The notes under the pieces: generated by a model
Seen by the model: the letters and a program-made list of their open reading frames with translations, nothing else
What the model was told of the DNA's origin: nothing
Databases searched by the model: none
Part shown: in pieces, positions 1 to 12,200 of the stretch
How positions within the stretch are numbered: the first letter of the stretch is position 1
Layout of the letters: each line of letters starts with the position of its first letter
From: Poronia punctata
Taxonomy: Eukaryota > Ascomycota > Sordariomycetes > Xylariales > Xylariaceae
Assembly (NCBI GenBank): GCA_022579005.1
Contig: MU401717.1
Location: 1-45,788, forward strand
Direction: 5' to 3'
Length of the DNA: 45,788 nucleotides
Translations under genes and position numbers: made by a program

Positions 1-1440
1 CTAAGCATAACTATAATAAAATAATAACTTTATTTTTTACTTTATATAATTTAAAATATAATAAGTTAGCTTAAAAAAAAGCGTTTAAAAATATTACTTT
101 AATAACTGCTTTTTATAGTGTTGCTATATAACTAATACTTTAGTTTTTATAAAAATTTAAAGTACTATTTAGTAGCTATATTTTAGTTAATATGCTAATA
201 AGCTTTTAAAAATATTAAAGCGTTATAAATTTAATACTAGTACTATTTTTAAAGCTAATATTTAATATTAAAATATTTTTAGCTAAAAATAAATAGTAAG
301 CATTTTATATACTTTTTTTATTTTTTAAATAAAATTTTAAAGCTAGTTTAGTTTAAGTTTAAGTTTAATATAGTAATACTATAATAGTTACTATATTAAC
401 TATATATTAATTTTAGCTTTAAGCTATATTATTACTTATAATATTTTAGCTTTAAATAAGCAATAAAGCTTTTATAATATATTTTTAGCTATAAAAGTTA
501 AAGTTAATAAATATAGTTTAGTTAAATATAGCTTTTTTAACTTATTAAGCTTAATTATATATTTAAGTAGTTTTTTTAGCTATTTTTTTAAAGCTATATT
601 TAAAGTTGTTTACTTTATATATAATAGCTTTTTTATAATAAACAAGTTTATTAATATATAAGTTAAAGCTATTTACTACTTTATTAAAATACTTAATATT
701 TATTATAATACTACTTACTATGCTTTAAAGCTTTTTATATTTTTTATTAATAAAGTTTTTATAAATATATTATTTTTTTAAGCAAAGTTAAAAGTATAAA
801 TTAAAATATTTAATAAATATTTAATATTATTTTAAATTATAATTATATTTATATATTATTTTTGCAACTTTACTTGCTTTTTTATAATAAGGTTTTATTG
901 CTTATTTGCTACTTTATAAATAAAGTTAAAATATTAATTAAGCTTTGCTTTTATTTTTTTAAAATTAAAAGCAATTTAAATATTTTTTATATGTTTTTTT
1001 AATAATAAAACGTTAAGCTAGTAGCTAAAAGTTATATTAGTGCTATTAACTTTAAAAATAACTTTGTTATTATTAGCATTATTAGTGCTTTTATTACTAC
1101 TACTACTTATATAGTTTATATTAGCTATGTTATAAACATAATTAGTACTATTAAATTAATAAAAAATAAAATTTTTTTAATAATTTTAAAAATTTTAAAA
1201 ATAACTATTTGCTTGCTATAAAGCTGCGCAAATATATATTTATACTTTTAGTTTTATAGTGCTAACGTAGTTTAATATACTAATTAAAGTATATAAACTT
1301 ATATTAACTAGTATAAAAAACTTATTAATATATTATATACTAAGTAAAATAAAAAAAAAGTATTTAAAAGTTTAAAATATATAAAATATAAGTAAATACT
1401 ATACCTAGTACCTACTTTTAATTATTTTACATTGTCTTTT
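1..1440. repeat. AT-rich RIP-like block (left end)
   Basis: The whole stretch is dominated by A/T with very many TpA steps, and no open frame of useful length survives. Most remaining C and G sit in AGC/GCT/TAGC words; CpA is scarce and TGA appears absent by eye. This is what repeat-induced point mutation leaves after acting on transposons in filamentous ascomycetes. The original element cannot be named. The block fades into normal composition around 1440-1500. A centromeric or subtelomeric setting is possible, but no TTAGGG array is present. Confidence 0.8.
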
Positions 1441-2742
1441 ATATATTGGTACCCTTATTTTATATAGTCTACTTATCCTTGCGACCAGCAGATCTACATC
1501 TCTTCCTTCTGCCTTGTCTATTATATTACCTAGCTTGTCTGGCTGTATGTATCATATTATGTCTCATATAAAACGCCACATCTCAGAGGAAAGAGGTCAT
1601 CAGTAGTATGGAGGAATTAGCTGTACTCATAGCGCCGGGTTGACCTTGCGGGAAAACCCGCAAGGGCTGGTGTACCAGAGCTACGCCGGTGCGCACCGTG
1701 CACGTAGATAACACCCCAAAACCTTATCGTGGATAGATGATAATCTAATTGAGCCACTATGGCAACGTCATCATCCCGCTCTGTTCAACTTGACTGGAAC
1801 TGCGGCGTGTGATCAAGGCGCCCGCATACTCTAATGGTATTGAGTAGACATAGAAGTAAGACCTGGTATAGACGTAAAAGGTCTTACATGCAGATTATTG
1901 ACGATGGAGGTGGACGTATGGGAAGTAGAGTTGAAAATATACTGGCGGTTAGGCGGGGCTATACTTGTACGAGTAAATATGTTGAACTAGACATTCTAAC
2001 TCCTAAAGGCGGATCATACCATAAAGTATCAAAACACTGTATTTACATACCTTTAAAACCTAGAAAAGTAGGCAAGACACCTTGCTAAATAGTACAGTAG
2101 TCCTTTTCAATTATTTGTACGTTCTCGGCTTTGTATACGGCTCAATCTGAGCATCTTGCACACTTACTTAGTAGGCACATGACCTACATATTGTGGTGGG
2201 CTGGGGTTGTAGACTGGATAAATGCATACATGTCGTGACCGGGTTGTGGAGAGACGGGCCTCGATGACGCGCCCACTTATGTACGACGGGTAATGCGTAT
2301 GCGTCGCGGCACAGCCCAGTAGGTAGCTAGACCACCTCTTTATCAATCACCATCTCTCGTCAGGCAGCCAAGTCCTTGACAATACCTGTATGTTAGCTCC
2401 CACGTGCTATGAATGCATTTGAATAGAAGCATGAATTCGAGTTCTTCCCTAGTTCGCTCTACCAGTCGTCATACTTTAGGGTGATATCCGTTCTTTCCAT
2501 ATGCTCCAGGTCCGTCCGGTGTCAACTTATCAGTTTCATATCTGTGACTTCGCTGTGACGACTACACCTAGTACAGTCGAACTACAACTTCTCAGATCCG
2601 CCATCATCGAATTGTGACCTCATGTGCCCACTGTCATTTACTTCTCTCGGCAGTCCCCTCTACTCGGCCCCTTATACTCTAGCGGCCAACGGTTCTAGAG
2701 CAGTTACCTTCCGTATCCTGCGCGGGCTCAAGATCTAGAGTT
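1441..2742. other. transition zone and upstream region of the glycosyltransferase
   Basis: Composition changes here from AT-rich to balanced. An 84-codon open frame (1834-2088, +) and a 60-codon frame (2164-2346, -) resemble nothing I recognise and look like chance or decayed mobile-element sequence. A nested inverted repeat lies at 1632-1692. The last few hundred bases presumably hold the promoter and leader of the gene starting at 2743, but I see no clear TATA box. Confidence 0.5.
1632..1692. repeat. nested inverted repeats (possible structured element)
   Basis: An outer pair GCGCCGG (1632-1638) and CCGGTGC (1686-1692) can form seven pairs with one G-T wobble. It encloses a perfect 9-bp hairpin (1644-1652 with 1657-1665, loop AAAA) and a shorter hairpin CTGG/CCAG (1667-1670 with 1675-1678). 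Together they would form a three-stem fold in RNA or single-stranded DNA. It sits just inside the edge of the AT-rich block, so a mobile-element end or leader is a reasonable guess. I cannot assign a family. Confidence 0.4.
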
Positions 2743-5700
2743 ATGCCTTATCAGGAGAACAAGGCAGCCGGCAGCGGTGCTCGGACGAGGGATGATGAGC
2801 GAGCCGAGCAAGCGCCGATACCTGTTGACTCGCCTTCCCTATCGCATCGTAATCGACATCGAAGTGAAACCGAATCCAGCCAGACTCCCGGGTTACTCGT
2901 TACCGATGATAGCAGTTATTGCGACAGTGGTTACAATACTGGCTTCCTACCCGAATCGCCCGAGTTAGTTGCGGAGGAGGTGCCGCCAGCCTACAGCGAG
3001 TTTCATGATCAGCTAAATATCCACCAGGCGGGGTTCGATGCTGGTGCTGCCGTCACAGGTATTTCACCTACTTCCTTTGAGACCTCACAACTTGGCCATA
3101 GTCTGAGCTTCTTGCTAACTTTCGTTTCTCCAAAGGCGATGGCCGGGTCGACATCAACATCAACCAGACGAGCCGAAGGCTTGCAGATTACCTAGCACCA
3201 ACTCTAATTAATCAGTTAATACCCGAGTCCGAAGCGTCCCACGGGCCTCTGCCACCAGCCTATATCCCTCCAAGCCTAGGTGGCCTTCCCGGCCAGACAC
3301 CGCCCCCGCGCCTGAACGTCGTCATACAGATAGTCGGTTCCCGAGGGGATGTTCAGCCTTTTATCTCTCTTGGGCAGGTGTTGAAAAATACATATGGCCA
3401 TCGTGTACGGATTGCTACGCATGCCACTTTCCAAACATTTGTCGAGGAGAATGGCCTGGAGTTCTTTGCTATAGGAGGCGATCCTGCCGAGCTCATGGCC
3501 TTCATGGTGAAAAATCCAGGCCTTATGCCTGGCGTGGACGCCTTGAAGGCGGGAGAGATCACCCAACGGAGAAAAGGTATTGAACAGATTATAATGGGTT
3601 GCTGGAGATCCTGTATCGAGACAGGCGATGGCCTTGGTCCGTCGCCACGCTTCGATCGGGGCCAGAACGAAATCAACCAGCCGTCAGCCGCGATTCCGGT
3701 CATGGGCGATGCGACACACAAGCCCTTCGTCGCGGATGTCATTATCGCGAACCCTCCCAGCTTTGCGCACATTCACGTGGCAGAAAAGTTGGGCGTGCCG
3801 CTTCACCTGATGTTCACGTAAGTACAGCACCGTTGTTTCCAAACGTATGGCTAATATTAGGACCTGCAGTATGCCTTGGTCCCCAACCAGAGCGTTCCCA
3901 CAGCCGCTTGCCAATATCCAATCCTCCAACACGGATTCGGTGACTACCAACTACCTATCTTATGCGATGGTAGAGATGATGACATGGCAGGGACTTGGAG
4001 ACGTTATCAACCGTTTTAGAACCAAAATCCTCGATCTGGAGCCGCTTCCCCTCATATGGGCACCAGGTGTTCTCACGCGTCTGCGAATACCGTACACATA
4101 CTGCTGGTAAGCCAAAGATTTAAGCATATGAAAGACGAAGACCTAACTAGGTATTACAGGTCTCCGGCACTTATTCCCAAACCAAATGACTGGGGGGATC
4201 ATATAGACATTGCTGGATTCTATTTCCTCAACCTTGCTTCGTCATACACGCCGGATCCCGAGCTTGCTGCTTTTCTGGCGGCCGGTCCGCCCCCAATCTA
4301 CATAGGCTTCGGGTCCATCGTTGTGGATGACCCTGATGGACTTACGAAGACGATATTTGAAGCCGTGGCCGAAACGGGCGTTCGTGCTCTGGTATCGAAG
4401 GGATGGGGTGGATTAGGGGCTGATGCTCTGAACGTCCCCGACGGCGTTTTCATGCTTGGCAACGTACCACATGACTGGCTATTCAAGCACGTCTCGGCTG
4501 TATGTCATCACGGCGGTGCCGGAACCACGGCTGCCGGTATTCAAGCCGGCAAACCTACGATTATTGTGCCTTTCTTTGGTGACCAGCCTTTCTGGGGCGC
4601 TATGGTTGCCAAGGCCGGCGCCGGACCTGAACCTATACCCTACAAGAGTCTCACCACTTCGGCCCTTGTGGAAGCTATCAGGACCGTCCTTAAGCCAGAC
4701 GTCCAGGAAAAGGCGAAGGAATTGGGAGAGAAAATCCGCGAGGAACGAGGAGCCGACGTGGGGGCTCAATGCTTCCATAAGCATCTTAATGTAGATACTC
4801 TCCGATGTGCCTTTGTCCCCAGTCGAGCCGCAGCTTGGCGGGTAAGACGGACCCAAGTCTGCATCAGCGCGTTCGCCGCCGCTACCTTGGTAAATAATGG
4901 CTACATTCGATATTCGGATCTGAAACTGTGAGTACTACGGCCAAAGTACAGACGAGAAAATATGCTGATTCAGTTACTAGCTTCCGCGCCAAAGAATACG
5001 ACACGGAAAACTACCCTACCGATCCGATTTCAGCATGTACATCGGCCCTGGTTGGTGACTTTACTACTATTCTCATGTCGGCAGCAGATATCCCCAGGGA
5101 CCTTTTCAAGGCGGCCGTTGGCACAGCCAAGCCCAAAACTACCGAGGACGTCGCGAGCGAAGATGCCGCCCTCGAGGCTATTAAAGAAGGCGCCGTAACG
5201 CCAGACATGTTGGGGACGACAGGTTCTGCCGCATTTGGCGCCCCATCCCATCAATCCTCCGATCTATCCAATGTCCGAAGCGGGTCATCACCTGGTCCCG
5301 GCCAGCAACGTAGCAGACAATCCACTATAACCGAGGGGATGCTTCCCGGGGTCGGAAGCAGCCAGTTGGAGAAGGTCATCGATAGCAGCAAGAGCATCAA
5401 CAACATTATCACCACCGGTGTAAAGAGCCCCATGAACTTCTGTCTTGGACTCGCCAGAGGCTTCAGAAATGCCCCCAATCTTTACCATGATGAGACCGTA
5501 CGACCGACGGAAAAGGTGACTAGTTTCCAGAGCGGTCTCAAAGTGGCAGGAAAAGAATTCGGCCTCGGCATGTTTGACGGCATCACTGGCTTGGTGACTC
5601 AACCTCTAAGGGGTGCCGAGAAGGAAGGTGGTGCAGGACTCCTCAAAGGATTTGGAAAAGGCATCGGCGGCTTGATCCTCAAACCTGCTGCTGGTAAGTG

Positions 5701-7015
5701 AATTGTTCGGATCATGAAATACTTCTGCTTGGATCCCCGCTTATACGTGATAGCATTCTGGTCCGTGCCGGCTTATGCCATGGCTGGCGTCCATGCCGAG
5801 ATTCGCACACTATTTGCCCAGAGCGCGCACAGATACATTGTGGCCTCTCGAATTTCCCAAGGGAACGAGGAGTACAAGAACTCGACAGCCGAAGAGCGCC
5901 ACGATATCGAGGCACGCTGGCTAGCCCAACAGGATAAACTGAAAGGGTTCATGTCCTTGAAACAAAAGGAGAAGGGTAAACTGAGAGATCTGTCACCTTC
6001 TCCGTCTCGTGGGCCTTCCACAACCGGTCCCGAGGAAAAGAAAAAATTCCAGGAGCGAAAGAAAGAATGGAAGAAACGGCGAGCCGCAGGACCATTCATT
6101 GAAGAAACCGTCCCATTGACGAACACGCACCGTACCAGTCACGATAAGGATGATGATTTCGAGGCTGCCATCCTAGCCGCTGTCCGCGAGACATCTAGGG
6201 GAGATACGGCCGAAGATGCTCGTATCGAGGAAGCGATCCGTTCCAGTGTAAGATTGGCGAGAACACGAGCAACAACAATGGACTCGCATGCTTCTTCCTC
6301 GAGTCTTGGCGTCTCGAGCCCTTCTCCCCGGCCAAGTTGGTCTTCAGATGTCAAACGACCCCTCCCAAGTAACAATTCTTCTCTTGCCTCTCCATTGCCT
6401 CCAGGTGCCCTAGAAAATATCACCGACGAAGAATACCAGGCATTGATCGAAGAAGCCATCAAGGTCAGCATAGCAGAGAACCAACAGCAGCATCACATCC
6501 AAATGCACGATCTCGAGGATGAAGGTAGTGACGAGGGCAGTGACTTGAAGCTTGCCCTCGAGAGGTCAAATAGCGATACTCCTCATATTCCTACAGGCGA
6601 CCGAGAATATCAGGAAGTCCTTGAAACTTCGAGAAGACATACTCCTCCTACTCACGACGACGACGAAGAAGAGGCACTCCGCCGAGCCCTCGAAATATCG
6701 CAAGCCGAGCACACCAACCATGGCGACGATGACGATGACGAGGAGCTCAGACGAGTAATGGAAGAATCCAAGAGAGCCCACGAGGAAGAACAGGCCCGCA
6801 TACAGTCGATGAGGTCAGAAGAAGATATCGTCCTGGAATACGTCAAGAAGCAGAGTCTTGCCGAGGCGACTTTCCTCGGTCAGGCCAAGGGGAAAGGGAC
6901 GGCAGCTGATGAAGGTGATGAAAATGAGGAGCTGAGAAGGGCCTTGGAGGAAAGTATGAAGACGGAAGAGGGGGCGAGAAGAGGTGGTGGTGGTGGGCCT
7001 TCGGGGTTGAAATAG
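2743..7015 (+). CDS. GT28/UDPGT-type glycosyltransferase with C-terminal ubiquitin-interacting motifs
   Basis: Exons read as 2743-3058, 3136-3817, 3870-4106, 4160-4927, 4981-5693 and 5754-7015, giving 1325 codons plus TAG; all five introns (52-77 nt) have GT..AG ends and preserve frame. Residues about 163-300 carry the GT28 N-terminal fold (VVIQIVGSRGDVQPF), and HHGGAGTTAAG at about 528-538 is the sugar-nucleotide-binding signature of UDP-glucose:sterol glucosyltransferases. A conserved fungal C-terminal region follows (FGKGIGGLILKPAA near 890-905). The last ~290 residues hold several acidic-then-ALxxS helices typical of ubiquitin-interacting motifs, for example EELRRALEESMK near 1297. It lacks the GRAM-PH-GRAM front of Atg26, so it is a paralogous fungal family. 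Likely role: sterol or lipid glucosylation coupled to ubiquitin recognition, probably cytosolic or membrane-associated. The substrate is inferred only. It converges on the gene ending at 7657. Confidence 0.88.
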
Positions 7016-7656
7016 AAATTAGGATGATATGGATATGGACGTACACATTGCTATTCATGCAAGAATATGAGATACCCCTTTATTGATTTATCTTTATATA
7101 CACGAGAATTCCTAGCGTGGCCATGATGTACTCCTCCCTTCCCTTCTTACATGTGATAGCACGAAAAGAGGTGTGGTAAAATAAAATAGATCTTGGGTAT
7201 ACTTGGTTATCGGTAAGTCATCTGATTCAATTCATTCATGTTGGAAACCTAGATAGATCATAACTCCCCTAATAGACAACGCCCATGATCTCTTCGTCTC
7301 GTACAACCCCATAAGTATTCATCATTCGTTTGTTCGTTGGTCGGAATAAACAATCGTTCCCATTTCATCTTGCAACCCCACCCCCAGCCAGGTCAGTGTC
7401 ACGACAGTACGATGAGCGATAAACGGCTCGTAGAAGAGTAGGCAACTATCATGACACCGAGCCATATCCATCATGTATACCTCGGGTCACCTGGCGAAGC
7501 GGCGGACTGGGGCAAGATACATTGGCACGGAACTGGCATAGTCCGTCATGATATAATGTGGATAGTTCCAACATACAGCCTAGATATCTAGACCAGGCCT
7601 TTCGTTGACAAACGAGCACAGCTTGGATGATCCATTAGACGGCATTGAGTTGACTG
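7016..7656. other. convergent 3' intergenic region
   Basis: This 641-base spacer lies between two tail-to-tail genes and should contain both 3' untranslated regions. AATAAA-type words occur on the + strand, for example at 7346-7351. No coding or RNA gene is visible. Confidence 0.6.
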
Positions 7657-9216
7657 TCACCGTGATGGCCGTGCTGCTTCTGGAGCAGGCGACGTAAGTC
7701 TCGCATCTGGCAGGACTTCTAAGTCTTGTGCCTTGCCTGTTGCGTCATTATGCTTGACGTCCGAGCTTCCGCGGCGGCCTAGTGTGCCGTCAAAAGAATT
7801 TTGTGCAGTCGGCGTATTTGCTTGGCTGCCTCCGCGCTGGCCGTGATAATGCACAACTTGAGGCGCCTGGCCGTGTTGGCCTAGCAGGTGTTGTGGGTAC
7901 GGGTCTAGATCTTTACTTGAAGTCGAGAACGTGGACACAATAGGCTGGTGATAGCCATTCGACACACCAGAAGATGGCGCATGTCCGGCATCCTGCGCGC
8001 TATGTTCGGCTTGTGTCGGTGTGCCTGCTTCATTGGGTGTTCCCGTGCCATCGGTTACCTGACCAACCAAGCTGGTCATCCCGCCTTCAATATCCCGAAG
8101 CAGTCGAACATACTCCTCTGGAACAAGGCCGCTTTCTTGCGTCTTAGGGTCTTCTGCAACGAGCCAACCTTGCCCATGACGGTATGACACCCATATGATC
8201 TGACCTTCGACAAGGGGAAGTTCGTTCTCGTTCTCTCTTTCAAAATCAAAGAGCGCAACAGCTTTACCGTGCATCTCTTCGTCTGGCGAGGTGATAGTAA
8301 ATTGGTAGTCTCTAGAATATCGCGACTCATCGTACGCATGGAACCCAGGCGATGAACCAACGCTAGAAGCATCCGACTCAGAGCGGTACCCTGAATTGTC
8401 CTCCGCGTAGAGGCGAGATTGCTGGTCCAAAGCCTGATAGGCCGCAGCGGAATGTCGCGCCTGGTCCGGCGGGTACGTAACAAACTCTCCACCAGGACCA
8501 TTGGCCTCCCCGCCTTGGCTCACATAGTACCTATCGTTGCCGTTGCCGCTCGTGCTGACATAGTACCGCCGGTCCTCGTACTGGTTCGGACTCAGCATAG
8601 ATGATGCATCACCATCCCTCGAGCTTCTAGATTTCCCCCCCATAGTCGCAGAGGTAGACTTGTGTTTCCTATGCCGCGAACTGACGACAGGACTGTGAAG
8701 GTCTTCGTCCTCGCTCCATGGGGGCCCATCACCAAAGTGGATCGGCGCTAGTTCCCCGGTCTTCCCGTAACCGCCATCAGCCGTCCATTCCCATGTCGTT
8801 TTGTTATCCCATGACACTGGCGGATCTGATAATCGCCGAGACTCGCTAGCAGGCGTATTCATTCCGGACGGCGGTCGGGAGGGTTCTGGCGGGGGGCCAT
8901 AGTGCATAGGATGTCCTACAGGGTAGGCAAAGTCGCGAACGGTAGTATATGACAAGGCAGAATGGAATATGGGGAAGAGCTGAGAGTTGGGCCGTGACCG
9001 GGACGGGATAGAGCCCGCCGAGTACTGCGAGAGCCTGTTCTTGGAAGCGTGCGACATCGGACGGGTCGCTGTTGATCGGCGTGTAGGTGTAGGAGACGCA
9101 GTGATCAAAGGAGGAAGAGCGGGGTGGTTTGGATTCGGCGCGGGCGACTGCGATAATACTACTGCTGGAGGCGACGGTGCTGGAGATGAGCCAGAGGACA
9201 TAGTAGTTGCGGCCAT
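7657..9216 (-). CDS. Nbp2-type SH3 adaptor protein
   Basis: Single-exon gene of 519 codons, starting MAATTMSSGS. The first ~300 residues are Ser/Pro-rich and probably disordered. An SH3 domain covers about 317-375 with the expected ALFDFE start, the ALYDY-equivalent acidic RT loop, the GQGWL tryptophan segment and the GLVPEEYV end. The 'DEEMHGKAVALFDFE..NELPL..GQ' arrangement is that of yeast Nbp2, which brings the phosphatase Ptc1 to the Pbs2 kinase of the HOG pathway and links to cell-wall signalling; that role is inferred here from family membership. The ~145-residue tail after SH3 is low-complexity and more divergent. No intron is needed. The gene shares its ~3.6 kb upstream region with the divergently oriented SSU72 gene. 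Confidence 0.85.
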   Translation of the reverse strand: MAATTMSSGSSPAPSPPAVVLSQSPAPNPNHPALPPLITASPTPTRRSTATRPMSHASKNRLSQYSAGSIPSRSRPNSQLFPIFHSALSYTTVRDFAYPVGHPMHYGPPPEPSRPPSGMNTPASESRRLSDPPVSWDNKTTWEWTADGGYGKTGELAPIHFGDGPPWSEDEDLHSPVVSSRHRKHKSTSATMGGKSRSSRDGDASSMLSPNQYEDRRYYVSTSGNGNDRYYVSQGGEANGPGGEFVTYPPDQARHSAAAYQALDQQSRLYAEDNSGYRSESDASSVGSSPGFHAYDESRYSRDYQFTITSPDEEMHGKAVALFDFERENENELPLVEGQIIWVSYRHGQGWLVAEDPKTQESGLVPEEYVRLLRDIEGGMTSLVGQVTDGTGTPNEAGTPTQAEHSAQDAGHAPSSGVSNGYHQPIVSTFSTSSKDLDPYPQHLLGQHGQAPQVVHYHGQRGGSQANTPTAQNSFDGTLGRRGSSDVKHNDATGKAQDLEVLPDARLTSPAPEAARPSR

Positions 9217-12200
9217 TGGGAGGGGGGAAGGGCCTGGGAGTAATGTGTCTTGGTTTCTTAGGGATTGCGTACCCTAGGTTCGATATCTCCAGAACGGATA
9301 TTTTTATTCACTTGTATGTATTGGTACGCGCAATAGAATCTAGGCAAGTATATAACGTCGCCAGGTTTGCGAGGGCTATCGCCTCGTTACAGCCTTGTCC
9401 TGCAAGCTGTCTGCCGTGGATGTCAAAATCGGGTGTTAAGTACCTGTTGTTCTTGAAGGAAAACCGAAAACCGGAATAGCGCTAGCAATGTGTGCATATA
9501 TATAAGCACATTCAGTGTGAAGAAACGTGGAGTGAGCCGTTGCAATTAGTTCGTGACAGCATAAACGGAGTAACTGCTTGGCCTGTCGAGATCTTTCACC
9601 AGGTTGTCTAGGGCTACTTGGTTAGCACTGTACAAATCGCGTTGGGCGTTGGGGAACACATGAAGAAGATGAACAGGGCCGAACAGATGAAGGGGCGCAG
9701 GGATCCCACTAAGCATGAACTGGAACAGGCAGAGGTAAGGCGGACACGGTTGGGGCACAATGTTGTGGGGTGTAAACCCTAGGCCATACTTAACATACAA
9801 ATATTCGCAGTTGCTCGGCGTCTTGGTCCAGAACAGAGCCGGCACGTGGCCATAGGATTCGCAGAGGTTTGTACGAGCAAAAGAGGCTCCCCGCAATATG
9901 AAACGCCCCGAGGGAGAAAGGGAAGATGAGGCAAGGCGGCGGCGTCTGCCTGCCTCAGCGCACGCAAAGATCCTCGACTGTATATAAGAAGCTTAAATGG
10001 GTCAAGACCGTTGAATCCGGTCTGGAGCAGGAGCGGAACACGAACAACAGAGGTATATGAGTAGGTAGGCAATTGCAATAACTTGGTGTGGAGAAGACTA
10101 GTAAAAGGCATGAACGCTGCATATACGGATCCCCAGGCAACTAGAAGATTGGAAAGGAAGGGCAGAAAGGGACGCAAGTAGCTATGAGGGAAAGTTCGAT
10201 TGGAAGTGGGATAGGCGGACCCTCTCGTGATAGGTGACAGGCAGTGCAGTGCAGTGCGGTGCTTGCTTGCTTGTGGTGCTTGCTTGCCTGTTGGTGCTTG
10301 CTCGAGGGCCATGAGTCTGCTTTGGTACTGTAGGTAGACGGGCAGGAACCTCCACCTGAAATTACCTGCAATTGCGGGTTGGGGTTCACGGTGGTGGAAG
10401 TCGAGGCAACCGGAAATATTGGGTACAGAGCTGCAACCAAGACACCTAACCTAACATGTACACATTATCAGTATTTTCAGCCGGCATGTACGCTACTGTA
10501 TGCGCTGCGCCTACCACCTTAGGTATAATCTTGCAGTTGCTCGCCTGTAGGTAGGTACCTACTGTACTCGTAAAAGCAACAGAGCATTTCCGTTAGTTTG
10601 ACCGTTGATCTTGGCACAGCAGTACTAGTGTGGTGGCATGCCGCTGTCTGGTGGAGTCTGTTTTGTAGCTTTCTATTGGGCAGCAGTTGTGTTATGTTTG
10701 GTTCAGAGACGGAAACCCCGCTGAAACCAGAGGAGCCCTCGGAAGGGAATCCTTTATGTCCATCATAACAACCTTGTTTACAATGTTATAGTCTATCTAC
10801 TCGTAGTGACTACTGTGCTGATAGCAGACATGGGAGCAGATGTGTCTCACATCAAGTGCCGTATCAAGACAAGTATAAATGACCAAGCCAGGCAACCCAT
10901 GTTAGAGAAGCCAAATAATCGCCTCAAGGAAGCAAGATCAATCTGAGGGTCAAGGTCAACCCTAGCAAAAACTGTGTGTCTCTATTAATACCAAAAGCAC
11001 GTATAAGTTGCTTATACACATATGGGCATTGTTGCGTTTAGCGGATTGTCCAATAAGATTCCAAGTTTGGTGATTGTTAGCTACAAAGAGAAGGGTTTGT
11101 AAATTACATTGCAGGGTTGATGTTTGTACCCATTTCTAAAGCGCTACGATGTAGGTACAAGAAGAGAGTCTTTCTGAGTTACCATTGTACCACCAATATG
11201 GCCTTTTAACCTAGATATACTATATCTGATATGCTTCATGATTTGTTGACTTAATAGATACATAGCTGCTTGATGAGGATAACAGTGCAGTGTTGTTGTT
11301 GCTTTTATAGCATGTAATTCACACATGTGATAATTGAGAGGAACAGAGATAACATGTGACTAAGTCGGGCATCTAAAAAGGGCCCTGTACCAGAATAATA
11401 TTTACAACTTAACTTTTGCATCCAAGTCACGGGTGATTGTATAAACTTGAACAGAAAACCAAACACTACTACAAAAGGGTACGTGTATATCTAGCTGGCC
11501 TTTATTCCCAAGTTTAGCTACGTTCTATTACTTTATCATGTTTTGCGCCTACGATTATTGCCTTTCTCTTCCTGGCAGCGTTATTTTTCAGTCAACTTAG
11601 CCTTGTTTCTAAATAAATCCCAGCGCTTGCAAAGACATCTTATAGGAAATGTTTGCACCTATAAGTAAGTTTGCAGAATTAGAACCTGCATAGTCATTTT
11701 CCATATGCATGTCACCAAGATGAAACAAATTCCACAAGATAGCCACGTGATAACATATACATTGTCCATCAAGTCAGTCAGTGTGTATATCTGTGCTGGC
11801 AACATTTGATTTGACAAGCCAGGGACTGTGCAGTAAAGGTGTTTAAAGAGCCAATAGGGTAGGGATAACAGGATATAGCACCTGGCACAACAGCACTTCC
11901 GAATATGCAAAGTCTTTAAATATTGTTAGGTTTGCCATATCGCACCTTTGTGGATCGATTGAACTGTTAATAGTTTAGAATGTCTAGGCCCAATAGCTTT
12001 ACATTAGCAGAGGTAATAGGCTTCTCTAGACAGCAAATTAATTTTCTTGTAATAGCCAGGTAATCAATCTCATCTGCAAGTACACCTTGTCTACGAGTAT
12101 ATACTTGTAGGAAAAAGGAAACCGATATCCAAGGTGCCAAGGTGCAGGTGTAGATAGGCAATTGCAAGCAGGTGCTGCCTAGAGCAAACAGCTGACAGCG

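Noticed and set aside
2743..7015. Assignment as Atg26
   Set aside because: Atg26 carries GRAM-PH-GRAM domains before its catalytic region; these are absent here, and a UIM tail is present instead.
9546..10440. Overlapping minus-strand frames of 99-177 codons
   Set aside because: Low-complexity Ser/Pro/Leu translations in two overlapping phases, partly created by the GCTTG/GCAGT repeats; no domain seen.
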